Assembly: GCA_937959175.1 (NCBI GenBank)
Contig: CALGAS010000586.1
Coordinates: forward strand, 1-5,461
Direction: 5' to 3'
Source of the DNA: an uncultured bacterium
Lineage (GTDB): Bacteria; Planctomycetota; Planctomycetia; Pirellulales; UBA1268
DNA length: 5,461 bases
The notes under the pieces are model-generated. The model saw only the letters and a list, made by a program, of their open reading frames with translations, was not told the DNA's origin and ran no database searches. Each line of letters opens with the position of its first letter. Within the stretch, counting starts at the first letter, position 1. Shown here piece after piece: positions 1 to 5,461 of this stretch. A program made the translations under genes and the position numbers.

Positions 1-1132
1 GGCCGCTGGTGCCATCGTGGCGGGCCTCGGCCGCTGCCGCGACGCCCATCGCCGCCTGGATCGTGGGGGCGATGTCGATGTTGAGCAGCATCGCCTCGAC
101 CCGCCGCGGCGCGGCCAGCCCGCCCGGCGGCCGGGCCACGAGCGGCACCCGGATCGAGGTCTCAAAGGCATCCCGCTTGTCGTAGAAGCCGTGCTCGCCG
201 AGGTGGAAGCCGTTGTCGCCCATGTAGATCACGAGCGTGTCGTCGGCGAGTCCCGTCTCGTCGAGCACCTCCAGAAGTCGGCCGATGTTTTCATCGACGC
301 CATGGACGCACTCGGCGTAGCGATGAAAGAGGGCATCGAGATCAGGTACCGGATCCTTGTCAAAGGGGCCGGTCTCCATGTGGTCGATGCCGTGAATCGA
401 GTAGCGACGCTCGCGGACCCAGTTGGGCTGGGAGCGGTAGTTCCGCTCGGTGCGGGCCCGGGTCTCGGGCCAGTCGATCGGCTTGCCGTCGTAGCGGCCG
501 CGATGCCGGGGGGCGGGCTCGAAGGGGTAGTGGACGGCCTTGAATGAGAGGTAGAGGCAGAACCGCTTGGCCGGATCGCGGCCGTCCTCGAGCCACTGCC
601 GGGCGAGATCGGTCAGCACGTCGGTCGTGTAGCCCGGGAAGGTCTTGCGCTGGCCGTCGACGTTGAGCTCAGGATCGAAGTAGACCCCCTGGCCGCGAAA
701 CGAGGCCCAGTGGTCGAAGCCGGGCCGGGGGGAGTCGTCGTCGTGGCCCATGTGCCACTTGCCGACGAAGGCGGTCTCAACGCCGGCCGCCTGGAGGTCC
801 TGCGGGAAAAACCGGGTGCCGGCGGGCACGGGCCGCTGATTGTCCACCACGCGGTGGTGGTGCATGTATTGCCCGGTCAGAATCGAGGCCCGACTCGGCG
901 AGCAGAGCGATGTGGTCACGAAGGCGTTCGCGCAGTGGACGCCCTCGCGGGCAAGCCGGTCGAGGTGGGGCGTCTCGAGCCATTCGGGGGCGTCGGGGTG
1001 GCAGCCGAGGAAGTCGTGGCGATGGTCGTCGGCCAGGATGAAGATCACATTCCTGGCCAGCGGCTCAGCGGCGGGAACCGGGGAGCCGACGAGGGCCGTG
1101 GCAGCAACGATCAGAAGGGCGGCAACACGCAT
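1..1132 (-). CDS. Secreted formylglycine-dependent sulfatase (arylsulfatase family, S1), 3' end outside the window
   Basis: The gene reads leftward from ATG at 1132-1130 and stays open for 377 codons to the window edge, so the C-terminus is missing. Residues 1-22 form a signal peptide: MR, a hydrophobic stretch, then a plausible cleavage after PAA. The sulfatase family N-terminal block follows: NVIFILADDHRHDFLG around 28-43, with the metal-binding Asp35-Asp36. The CSPSR motif is at 77-81, where Cys77 would be oxidised to formylglycine, then ILTGQ. GKWHMG at 124-129 supplies the Lys and His expected at the active site, and HYPFEP starts at 201. YMGDNGFHLGEHG at 303-315 supplies the Asp306-Asn307 metal ligands, and NIDIAPT at 351-357 is also typical. 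All catalytic positions expected in the visible part are present. The family hydrolyses sulfate esters, and the signal peptide places it outside the cytoplasm; the substrate cannot be told. No convincing ribosome binding site is visible: the best match is GGGGA 14-15 bases upstream. It diverges from the methyltransferase-like gene. Confidence 0.95.
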   Translation of the reverse strand, partial: MRVAALLIVAATALVGSPVPAAEPLARNVIFILADDHRHDFLGCHPDAPEWLETPHLDRLAREGVHCANAFVTTSLCSPSRASILTGQYMHHHRVVDNQRPVPAGTRFFPQDLQAAGVETAFVGKWHMGHDDDSPRPGFDHWASFRGQGVYFDPELNVDGQRKTFPGYTTDVLTDLARQWLEDGRDPAKRFCLYLSFKAVHYPFEPAPRHRGRYDGKPIDWPETRARTERNYRSQPNWVRERRYSIHGIDHMETGPFDKDPVPDLDALFHRYAECVHGVDENIGRLLEVLDETGLADDTLVIYMGDNGFHLGEHGFYDKRDAFETSIRVPLVARPPGGLAAPRRVEAMLLNIDIAPTIQAAMGVAAAAEARHDGTSG

Positions 1133-1480
1133 GACCCAAGGATATGTTCCCCGGCCAAGCAGGTGAAGGAGCCTTGATCCGGCTGGCCGTTTCGAAACCG
1201 CCAGATCGAGTCGCCGGAGGGGACCCAGGAGAGCATCGTGTTCGAACGCAATCCGTACAAGTCTGCACCTGCGTTGGGGGCATGACCTGCGGTTTGCTGA
1301 AAAAATTTCTGGTTCGTTCCTCAAGAATGGTTTCCTGGTCAGGATTTGTGACTCGGGACGCGGTGCCCTTGCGAAGGCTTTGCTCCGGCTGACCGGTATC
1401 AATCGGCCTGGTGCAAAATCCCGCCACGGACTATTACTGCCGAGCCTCTTTTCCGCTTCCAGCAGGAGCCGAGCAGCACG
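1133..1480. other. Divergent intergenic region, sulfatase / methyltransferase-like gene
   Basis: About 350 bases separate two genes that point away from each other, so promoters for both should lie here. No gene is supported: the open frames in it lack ribosome binding sites and recognisable protein features. An A/T-rich patch around 1297-1355, including a run of six A followed by TTT, stands out from the GC-rich surroundings and is the likeliest promoter area. A TATTAC at 1432-1437 could be a -10 element for the plus-strand gene, but the sequence 17 bases upstream (TGGTGC) is a poor -35, so no promoter is called. CGGCCA at 1152-1157 pairs with a downstream TGGCCG across a long loop, too weak to call a regulatory hairpin. 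Confidence 0.6.
1464..1468 (+). promoter_or_regulatory. Ribosome binding site of the methyltransferase-like gene
   Basis: AGGAG lies 12 bases before the ATG at 1481. The spacing is slightly long, but it is the only purine-rich Shine-Dalgarno match nearby and it supports ATG 1481 as the start. Confidence 0.55.
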
Positions 1481-2164
1481 ATGGGGCTTGTCACCCTCGG
1501 GATCCCCGAAGGCATCGCCGCCGAACTCTCTCGGCTCAACCGATCGACCGTGTTTGTCGAGACCGGTACCTACCTCGGCGCGACAACGAGGTGGGCCGCG
1601 GCCGAGTTTGAGAGGGTGCACACGATCGAGCGGGCGGAGCAGCTCTTCCATCAGCACAGCCCCGAACTCGCTGCGATCCCGAACGTCACCCCCCACCTGG
1701 GAGACTCCCGGACGATCCTCCCGGAGATCGTTGCCGGCCTGAGCGACCTCAGGGCGACATTCTGGCTCGACGGCCACTACTCGGGCGATGAGACGGCCGG
1801 TGAGCATGACGAGTGCCCGCTGCTTGATGAACTGGGTGCCCTCGCTGATCGCCGCAGCGACATCATCCTGATCGACGACGCGCGGCTGTTCCTGACGACC
1901 CCGCCCTCGCCCCACGAGCCCTCGGCCTGGCCCACCTTCGCCGACATCATCCGTCAGATCCCTGCGGCAGCAGCTGACCGGTTCGTCCAGGTGATCGACG
2001 ACGTCATCTTTATCGTGCCCAATGAAGAGCCGCTGAGGAGCCATCTGACCCGCCACGCCCAGGCGCGAGCCAATGCAGACTGGCAGGCCTGGCTAAGGCA
2101 GCGGGAGGAGGGTCAACGTTCCCGGCGTGGCCTTGCAAAATTCTTCCCCGGGCTGCGGAACTGA
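1481..2164 (+). CDS. Class I SAM-dependent methyltransferase-like protein
   Basis: This is a complete 227-residue protein with no signal peptide or membrane segment, so it is probably cytoplasmic. The N-terminal half has the Rossmann order of class I methyltransferases. FVETGTYLGATT at 25-36 fits the glycine-containing SAM-binding loop (motif I). VHTIER at 46-51 ends the next strand with an acidic residue (Glu50), as expected for ribose binding, and HLGDS at 72-76 follows. The second half has FWLDGHYSG at 94-102, then ECPLLDEL at 111-118, and IILIDDAR at 128-135. The spacing of Asp97 and Asp132-Asp133 recalls the metal-binding acidic residues of TylF/macrocin-type O-methyltransferases; this is inference. 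The C-terminal tail from about 190 is rich in Arg, Gln and Trp. The substrate is unknown. The next gene, 120 bases downstream on the same strand, encodes glycosyltransferase modules, so a sugar or glycan intermediate is plausible. Some relatives are known only as hypothetical proteins, and methyl transfer is not proven for this branch. Confidence 0.8.
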   Translation: MGLVTLGIPEGIAAELSRLNRSTVFVETGTYLGATTRWAAAEFERVHTIERAEQLFHQHSPELAAIPNVTPHLGDSRTILPEIVAGLSDLRATFWLDGHYSGDETAGEHDECPLLDELGALADRRSDIILIDDARLFLTTPPSPHEPSAWPTFADIIRQIPAAAADRFVQVIDDVIFIVPNEEPLRSHLTRHAQARANADWQAWLRQREEGQRSRRGLAKFFPGLRN

Positions 2165-2284
2165 AGAACAGGCAGCAACCCCGACCGACTGCATCGCTGG
2201 AGTCTCCGAGAACCGCTTGCGGGACGACCGCTCAGCTCGATGAAGAGCCTGTGACCAGCCTGCGACCTGTTAATCGCCTTGCCG

Positions 2285-4144
2285 ATGGATACCGTCATCA
2301 TCTTCAGCCGCGACCGGCCGCTCCAGCTGCACTGCACGCTGCGGACGCTGCTCGAACAGGGCATCGGGCTTGCCGGCGTGCCGATCCAGGTCATCCTGCG
2401 GGCCACCGACGACGTTTATCTGCGGCAGTATCGGGAGGTCTTCACGGAGCAGAGCGGGCTTCGCGATGACTGCCGGCTGCTCTTCGTCGAGGAGGAGTCT
2501 TTCGCCGACGATCTGGCGGCCTGCCTGTTCGAGCCTGAGGTGCGCAGCGGTTTCTTCAGCCGCTTCCAGCGGCCCGGCGGCGACCCGGCCCGACCGCTCC
2601 CGCGGACGTCCAATCGGCTCGAGCATGTCCTGCTGGCGGTCGATGACTGTATCTTTGTCGCCCCATTTGAGTTTCCGGCGATCAGCCGCCTGCTTGCCGA
2701 GCGGCCCGCGATCCTCGGCTGCTCGCTGCGGCTCGGCCGCAACACGACGCAAAACTACATGGCGAGCACCACGCAGCGGGTGCCGCCGCTCACGTCGATC
2801 GACCGCGGGCTGGTTCGTTTTGACTGGACCACTGCCGAGGGTGACTTCGGCTATCCCCTCGAGGTCTCGAGCTCGGTGTACCGGGTGGCGGATCTCTGGC
2901 CTGTCCTCGCCGAGGGGCGGCCCCGCAATCCCAATCTGCTCGAGTATCAACTGACTCAAATCCAGGATCGGTTTGCCGAAGAAAAACCCTTGCTAGCCGC
3001 CTTCGAAACCTCGGTCGCCTTCTGCAATCCGATCAATTTGGTGCAGACCAGCTCGCCGAATCGGGCTGGTGATGATCTCGCCTACGACGCCAGAGAACTC
3101 TCACGGCGGTTCGCCGGGGGCCAACGCGTGCGTCAGGGGCAGTTCCAGGGCTTCGTTCCCACCGGCTGCCATCAGGAGGTGCCGCTGGAGTTCGAACAGC
3201 AGGCGGCACCAGCGGGGTCTCATGCAAGCGGAGAGCCGGGCCTGGTCTCAGTGGTGATCCCGACCTTCAATCGCCGTGAGCTGGTGCTCGAGGCGATCGA
3301 GAGCGTGCTGGCGCAGACCCATGCCAACCTCGAAGTGTTGGTGATCGACGACGGCTCGACCGATGGCACCGGCGAGGCCGTCGCCTCCCGCTATGCCAGC
3401 GAGCGGCGGGTCTGCTACCGCTGGCAGGCAAACGCAGAACGGTCCGCGGCCCGAAACGCCGGGATCAAGCAGGCGCGGGGCGAGTTCATCGCCTTTCTCG
3501 ACTCCGATGACGCCTGGCTGCCGGACAAGCTCGAGAAGCAACTGGCGGTTTTTGCCGCCGATCCGAGCCTCGACCTCGTCCATGCCGACTTCGCCGTGAG
3601 CGGCAGCCTCGACGCCCTCCCCCTGGCAGCGGCCCGGCCGGCCAGCGAAGGCCACATGCAGGGGAATCTCTTTCCCCGCCTGCTCGAGTTTGACCCGATC
3701 GGCACGCTGACGGTCGTGGTTCGGCGGTCGGCCCTGATTGAGCGAGGCATGTTCAGCACCGATCGCCGAATCATTCCCTTTGAAGACTGGGAGCTCTGGA
3801 CCCGGATCGCCTACCGGTCGCGGGTCGGCTACGTTCCAGAACAGCTGGCGGTCTATCGCAGCCACGACGGCAACACGGGGGTCCCAATTGAGCCGACGGA
3901 TTACCGCATCTATCAAGAGCTGATCGAGCCGTTGCTGCGACCCGAAGACCGGGAAACGGCGGCGGATGCCTTTGTCGAGGGATACTGGCGGGCCTTGCTT
4001 CACGGACGGCAGACCGGCTGGCGACTGCTCGCGGCCCTGCCGGCGGCCAGGCGGCAGACCGGCTGGCGGACCTTCGGCAGGCAGCTCTGGAAACACCGCA
4101 AACGGTTGCGACGGCAACTCTTCACCGCGGCTTCACCCGGCTGA
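2285..4144 (+). CDS. Bimodular glycosyltransferase: uncharacterised GT-A-like module plus GT2 module
   Basis: This is a complete 619-residue protein from ATG 2285; a TTG two codons upstream (2279) is possible. Neither start has a clear Shine-Dalgarno sequence, and an in-frame stop at 2252-2254 limits any extension. Module 1 (about 1-290) begins VIIFSRDRPLQL (4-15). It has LLAVDDCIFV (117-126), a candidate metal-binding acidic pair Asp120-Asp121, then CSLRLG, a Trp-containing segment, NPNLLEYQL and NPINLVQ. This looks like a GT-A fold family usually left unnamed. A linker of about 30 residues follows. Module 2 is a classical GT2: LVSVVIPTFN (320-329), VIDDGSTDGT starting at 353, ERSAARNAG, the nucleotide-sugar/metal motif FLDSDD (404-409), and FEDWELW (499-505), whose Asp501 is the probable catalytic base. 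No QxxRW or membrane helix is present, so it is not a synthase-type processive enzyme. The C-terminus is basic (WKHRKRLRRQ). It probably transfers two sugars, or one module is regulatory. Donor and acceptor are unknown. Confidence 0.9.
   Translation: MDTVIIFSRDRPLQLHCTLRTLLEQGIGLAGVPIQVILRATDDVYLRQYREVFTEQSGLRDDCRLLFVEEESFADDLAACLFEPEVRSGFFSRFQRPGGDPARPLPRTSNRLEHVLLAVDDCIFVAPFEFPAISRLLAERPAILGCSLRLGRNTTQNYMASTTQRVPPLTSIDRGLVRFDWTTAEGDFGYPLEVSSSVYRVADLWPVLAEGRPRNPNLLEYQLTQIQDRFAEEKPLLAAFETSVAFCNPINLVQTSSPNRAGDDLAYDARELSRRFAGGQRVRQGQFQGFVPTGCHQEVPLEFEQQAAPAGSHASGEPGLVSVVIPTFNRRELVLEAIESVLAQTHANLEVLVIDDGSTDGTGEAVASRYASERRVCYRWQANAERSAARNAGIKQARGEFIAFLDSDDAWLPDKLEKQLAVFAADPSLDLVHADFAVSGSLDALPLAAARPASEGHMQGNLFPRLLEFDPIGTLTVVVRRSALIERGMFSTDRRIIPFEDWELWTRIAYRSRVGYVPEQLAVYRSHDGNTGVPIEPTDYRIYQELIEPLLRPEDRETAADAFVEGYWRALLHGRQTGWRLLAALPAARRQTGWRTFGRQLWKHRKRLRRQLFTAASPG
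4007..4068 (+). repeat. Short direct repeat inside the glycosyltransferase C-terminus
   Basis: A 17-base sequence starting CGGCAGACC occurs at 4007-4023 and again at 4052-4068. The copies are exactly 45 bases apart and in frame. Both encode RQTGWR, at residues 575-580 and 590-595, giving an imperfect 15-residue periodicity just before the basic tail. It looks like a small in-frame tandem duplication that has since diverged; no mobile element signature is associated with it. Confidence 0.7.
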
Positions 4145-4358
4145 AGGTGCGGAACGAATTGACCTCAGAATGACGCCCGACGCTGCCTTGGTTGGCCGGC
4201 GGGCGGATCTGACTCGGGGGAAGTGCCCATCGCGGGTGCGCCGGCCTGCGTTGGGAACCTTTCGGGCTGCTGGAGCATCAAATCGGCATGGCGGCGTAGA
4301 CTCCTCTTCCCTCAGGCCGGTTTCGGCTCGGGGTTTCTTTCGCGGCGGAGCAAGACTG
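4145..4358. other. Intergenic gap before the macroglobulin-like gene
   Basis: These 214 bases hold no supported gene. No strong rho-independent terminator follows the glycosyltransferase stop codon: the G/C-rich stretches do not form a long stem followed by a T run. TAGACT near 4296-4301 could act as a -10 element, and TTGGGAACC near 4252-4260 loosely resembles an ECF-type -35, but their spacing does not fit one promoter, so neither is called. The gap is long enough for the downstream gene to have its own promoter. Confidence 0.5.
4347..4350 (+). promoter_or_regulatory. Ribosome binding site of the macroglobulin-like gene
   Basis: GGAG sits 8 bases before ATG 4359, an ideal spacing. It favours this start over the in-frame ATG at 4404, which is preceded only by GGCGG. 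Confidence 0.65.
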
Positions 4359-5461
4359 ATGGGTTTTCGTCACGGGCGAGGCGGTGGGGCTGCGGGCTGG
4401 CGGATGACCGCCGTGGCGGTCGCGGCACTCTGTCTTGGGTTCGGAGGCTTGGCCATGGGCCAGATCGGCGGGTTCGGTGGGAATCCATTCGAGCAGATCG
4501 ATGTTCCCCAGGGCCCGCGGGCTGAGGCCTGGAAGAAGATTCAAACGGCCCTTGACGAGCGCAAGCCGAAGACGGCCCTGGCGGCGCTGGCCGGGGTCGA
4601 GCAGGCGGCGATTGCCGAGCAGGCCTGGGCCGAGGCGGCCCGGGCGATCGCCACCCGCGTGCTCGCCGAGACCGGCGACCGGCCCGGCGACGACCCCGAG
4701 CGGGTGATTCTCCTGGCCGCCGAGATCGCCAAGGCTCCTCCCGAGACCCGCGGGGTGCTCGAGGCGATCCGGGCCAACTGGACCTGGGGCTATTACCAGG
4801 AGAACCAGTGGCGGTATCGCGACCGCACGCAGGGCGGTGCCAACGCGGATGACCTCGCCTCGATCCGCGAGTGGGACCTGCCCACGATCGTCGCCGAGAT
4901 CCGCAAGCAGTTCACCGCCGCCGTCGGCGAGCCGGGCAGTCCGAAGCAAAAATCGCTCCAGGCGCTGCCGATCGGACAGTGGGACGCCCTGATCCCCAAG
5001 GGCTCGATGCCCGATGCCTACCGGCCGACTGTCTGGGACGTGGTCGTCCGCGATGCTCTCGAGTTCGCTTCCTCCGGCGAGCGGGGGCTGATGGCGCCGG
5101 AAGACGCCTTCGAACTCGATGCCGACTCCCCGGCCCTCGGCACGCTGGAGGAGTTCTTGGCATGGGACGTTGTGCATGACGAGACGATTACCGACCGCGA
5201 CTCACCGCTTGTGGAGGCGGCAGCCCTTTACCGCAATCTGATCGAGTTTCACGCCGGCGATGCCGACCCATCAGCCCTCCTCTCGGCCGATCTCGACCGC
5301 ATCCTCTGGGCGAGTAACGCGGCTGTGGGCGAGGGGCTTGGCGACCGCAAGGAAGCCGCCCTCAGGGCCTTCATCGAGCGGGCTGGCGATCACGAGACCG
5401 CGGCGCTTGCGACCTTTCACCTGGCGAGCCTGATCCACGGCCGGGGCGACTTCGTGGCGGC
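4359..5461 (+). CDS. N-terminal part of a large secreted alpha-2-macroglobulin-like protein, 3' end outside the window
   Basis: The frame is open for 367 codons from ATG 4359 to the window edge. Residues 1-34 read as a signal peptide: a basic GFRHGRGGG start, a hydrophobic core at about 17-32, and a possible cleavage after LAMG. There is no lipobox at the cleavage point, although Cys25 lies inside the core. The mature part is helical and Ala/Glu-rich. It has features I associate with the region before the MG2 domain in Bacteroidetes and planctomycete alpha-2-macroglobulins: AWKKIQTALDERKPKTAL (57-74), AEQAWAEAARA (86-96), a WTWGYYQENQWRYRDRT block (141-157), REWDLPTI (170-177), YRPTVWDVVVRDALEF (221-236) and YRNLIEFHAGD (291-301). 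Such proteins are usually well over 1,500 residues and trap proteases in the periplasm or at the surface. The diagnostic MG2 and A2M domains and the CxEQ thioester site, if present, lie outside the window, so the call rests on the N-terminal pattern. A different helical-repeat secreted protein is the main alternative. Confidence 0.7.
   Translation, partial: MGFRHGRGGGAAGWRMTAVAVAALCLGFGGLAMGQIGGFGGNPFEQIDVPQGPRAEAWKKIQTALDERKPKTALAALAGVEQAAIAEQAWAEAARAIATRVLAETGDRPGDDPERVILLAAEIAKAPPETRGVLEAIRANWTWGYYQENQWRYRDRTQGGANADDLASIREWDLPTIVAEIRKQFTAAVGEPGSPKQKSLQALPIGQWDALIPKGSMPDAYRPTVWDVVVRDALEFASSGERGLMAPEDAFELDADSPALGTLEEFLAWDVVHDETITDRDSPLVEAAALYRNLIEFHAGDADPSALLSADLDRILWASNAAVGEGLGDRKEAALRAFIERAGDHETAALATFHLASLIHGRGDFVA
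4406..4421 (+). repeat. Perfect inverted repeat in the signal-peptide coding region
   Basis: GACCGCC and GGCGGTC are exact reverse complements separated by only GT. The repeat begins two bases after the internal ATG at 4404 and falls in the codons for the hydrophobic core of the signal peptide (TAVAV). With so short a loop the outer pairs would form a small hairpin. It may simply reflect alternating Ala and Val codons. Confidence 0.4.

Noticed and set aside
17..547. Plus-strand open frame (176 codons) opposite the sulfatase
   Set aside because: The minus strand carries the sulfatase metal-ligand motif and a continuous reading frame here. The plus-strand translation has no domain.
844..860. 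Perfect inverted repeat CCACCAC-GCG-GTGGTGG
   Set aside because: It lies in the sulfatase coding region, where the codons for HHHRVV explain it, and no T run follows, so it is not called a terminator or operator.
1144..1392. 82-codon plus-strand frame within the divergent intergenic region
   Set aside because: It has no ribosome binding site at workable spacing and no recognisable features, and its composition is unlike the neighbouring proteins.
1065..1427. 120-codon minus-strand frame spanning the sulfatase start
   Set aside because: It overlaps the sulfatase signal peptide in another frame, and the translation looks random.
1991..2040. Similarity between VIDDVIFIVP in the methyltransferase-like protein and VDDCIFVAP in the glycosyltransferase
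   Set aside because: The match is short and sits in different structural contexts (a late strand versus a putative metal motif). The surrounding DNA does not align, so shared origin is not supported.
2270..2959. Minus-strand open frame (229 codons) opposite the N-terminal glycosyltransferase module
   Set aside because: It is a shadow of the plus-strand gene and shows no domain or ribosome binding site.
3248..4117. Long minus-strand open frame (289 codons) opposite the GT2 module
   Set aside because: It is fully antisense to a gene with clear GT2 motifs. Long antisense frames are expected in GC-rich DNA, and its translation shows no recognisable domain.
4145..4220. Possible terminator after the glycosyltransferase
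   Set aside because: No stem of adequate length followed by a T run could be found; the G/C-rich stretches pair only weakly.
4278..5177. Long minus-strand open frame (299 codons) opposite the macroglobulin-like gene
   Set aside because: The translation is low-complexity, rich in Gly, Arg and Leu, with no domain. The plus strand has a signal peptide, a well-placed ribosome binding site and family-like motifs.

Overview
The window is GC-rich DNA with strong G/C at third codon positions. It most likely comes from a planctomycete of the Isosphaeraceae/Gemmataceae type. That placement is an inference from two things: a secreted formylglycine-type sulfatase (such genes are greatly expanded in Planctomycetes), and the N-terminal part of a very large alpha-2-macroglobulin-like protein of the kind common in Planctomycetes and Bacteroidetes. 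No RNA gene, CRISPR array, insertion sequence or integrase was seen.

Layout: (1) positions 1-1132, minus strand, hold the first 377 codons of a secreted sulfatase that runs off the left edge. It has no stop codon inside the window. (2) Positions 1133-1480 are a divergent intergenic region with one A/T-rich patch. (3) Positions 1481-2164, plus strand, encode a 227-residue Rossmann-fold protein resembling class I SAM-dependent methyltransferases. (4) After a 120-base gap, positions 2285-4144 encode a 619-residue two-module protein: an uncharacterised GT-A-like N-terminal module followed by a family 2 glycosyltransferase module. (5) After a 214-base gap, positions 4359-5461 hold the start of a secreted protein whose visible part resembles the N-terminal region of bacterial alpha-2-macroglobulin-like proteins. 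It runs off the right edge.

How the genes may work together: the methyltransferase-like gene and the double glycosyltransferase are co-oriented and close, and both look cytoplasmic. A small glycan-building and modifying unit is a reasonable inference. The sulfatase is divergently transcribed and exported, and would act on sulfated glycans or other sulfate esters outside the cytoplasm. The macroglobulin-like protein would be a periplasmic or surface protease-trapping factor, with no visible functional link to the other genes. The most interesting object here is the bimodular glycosyltransferase beside a possible metal-dependent methyltransferase. Nothing in the window amounts to a clearly new defence or mobile system.
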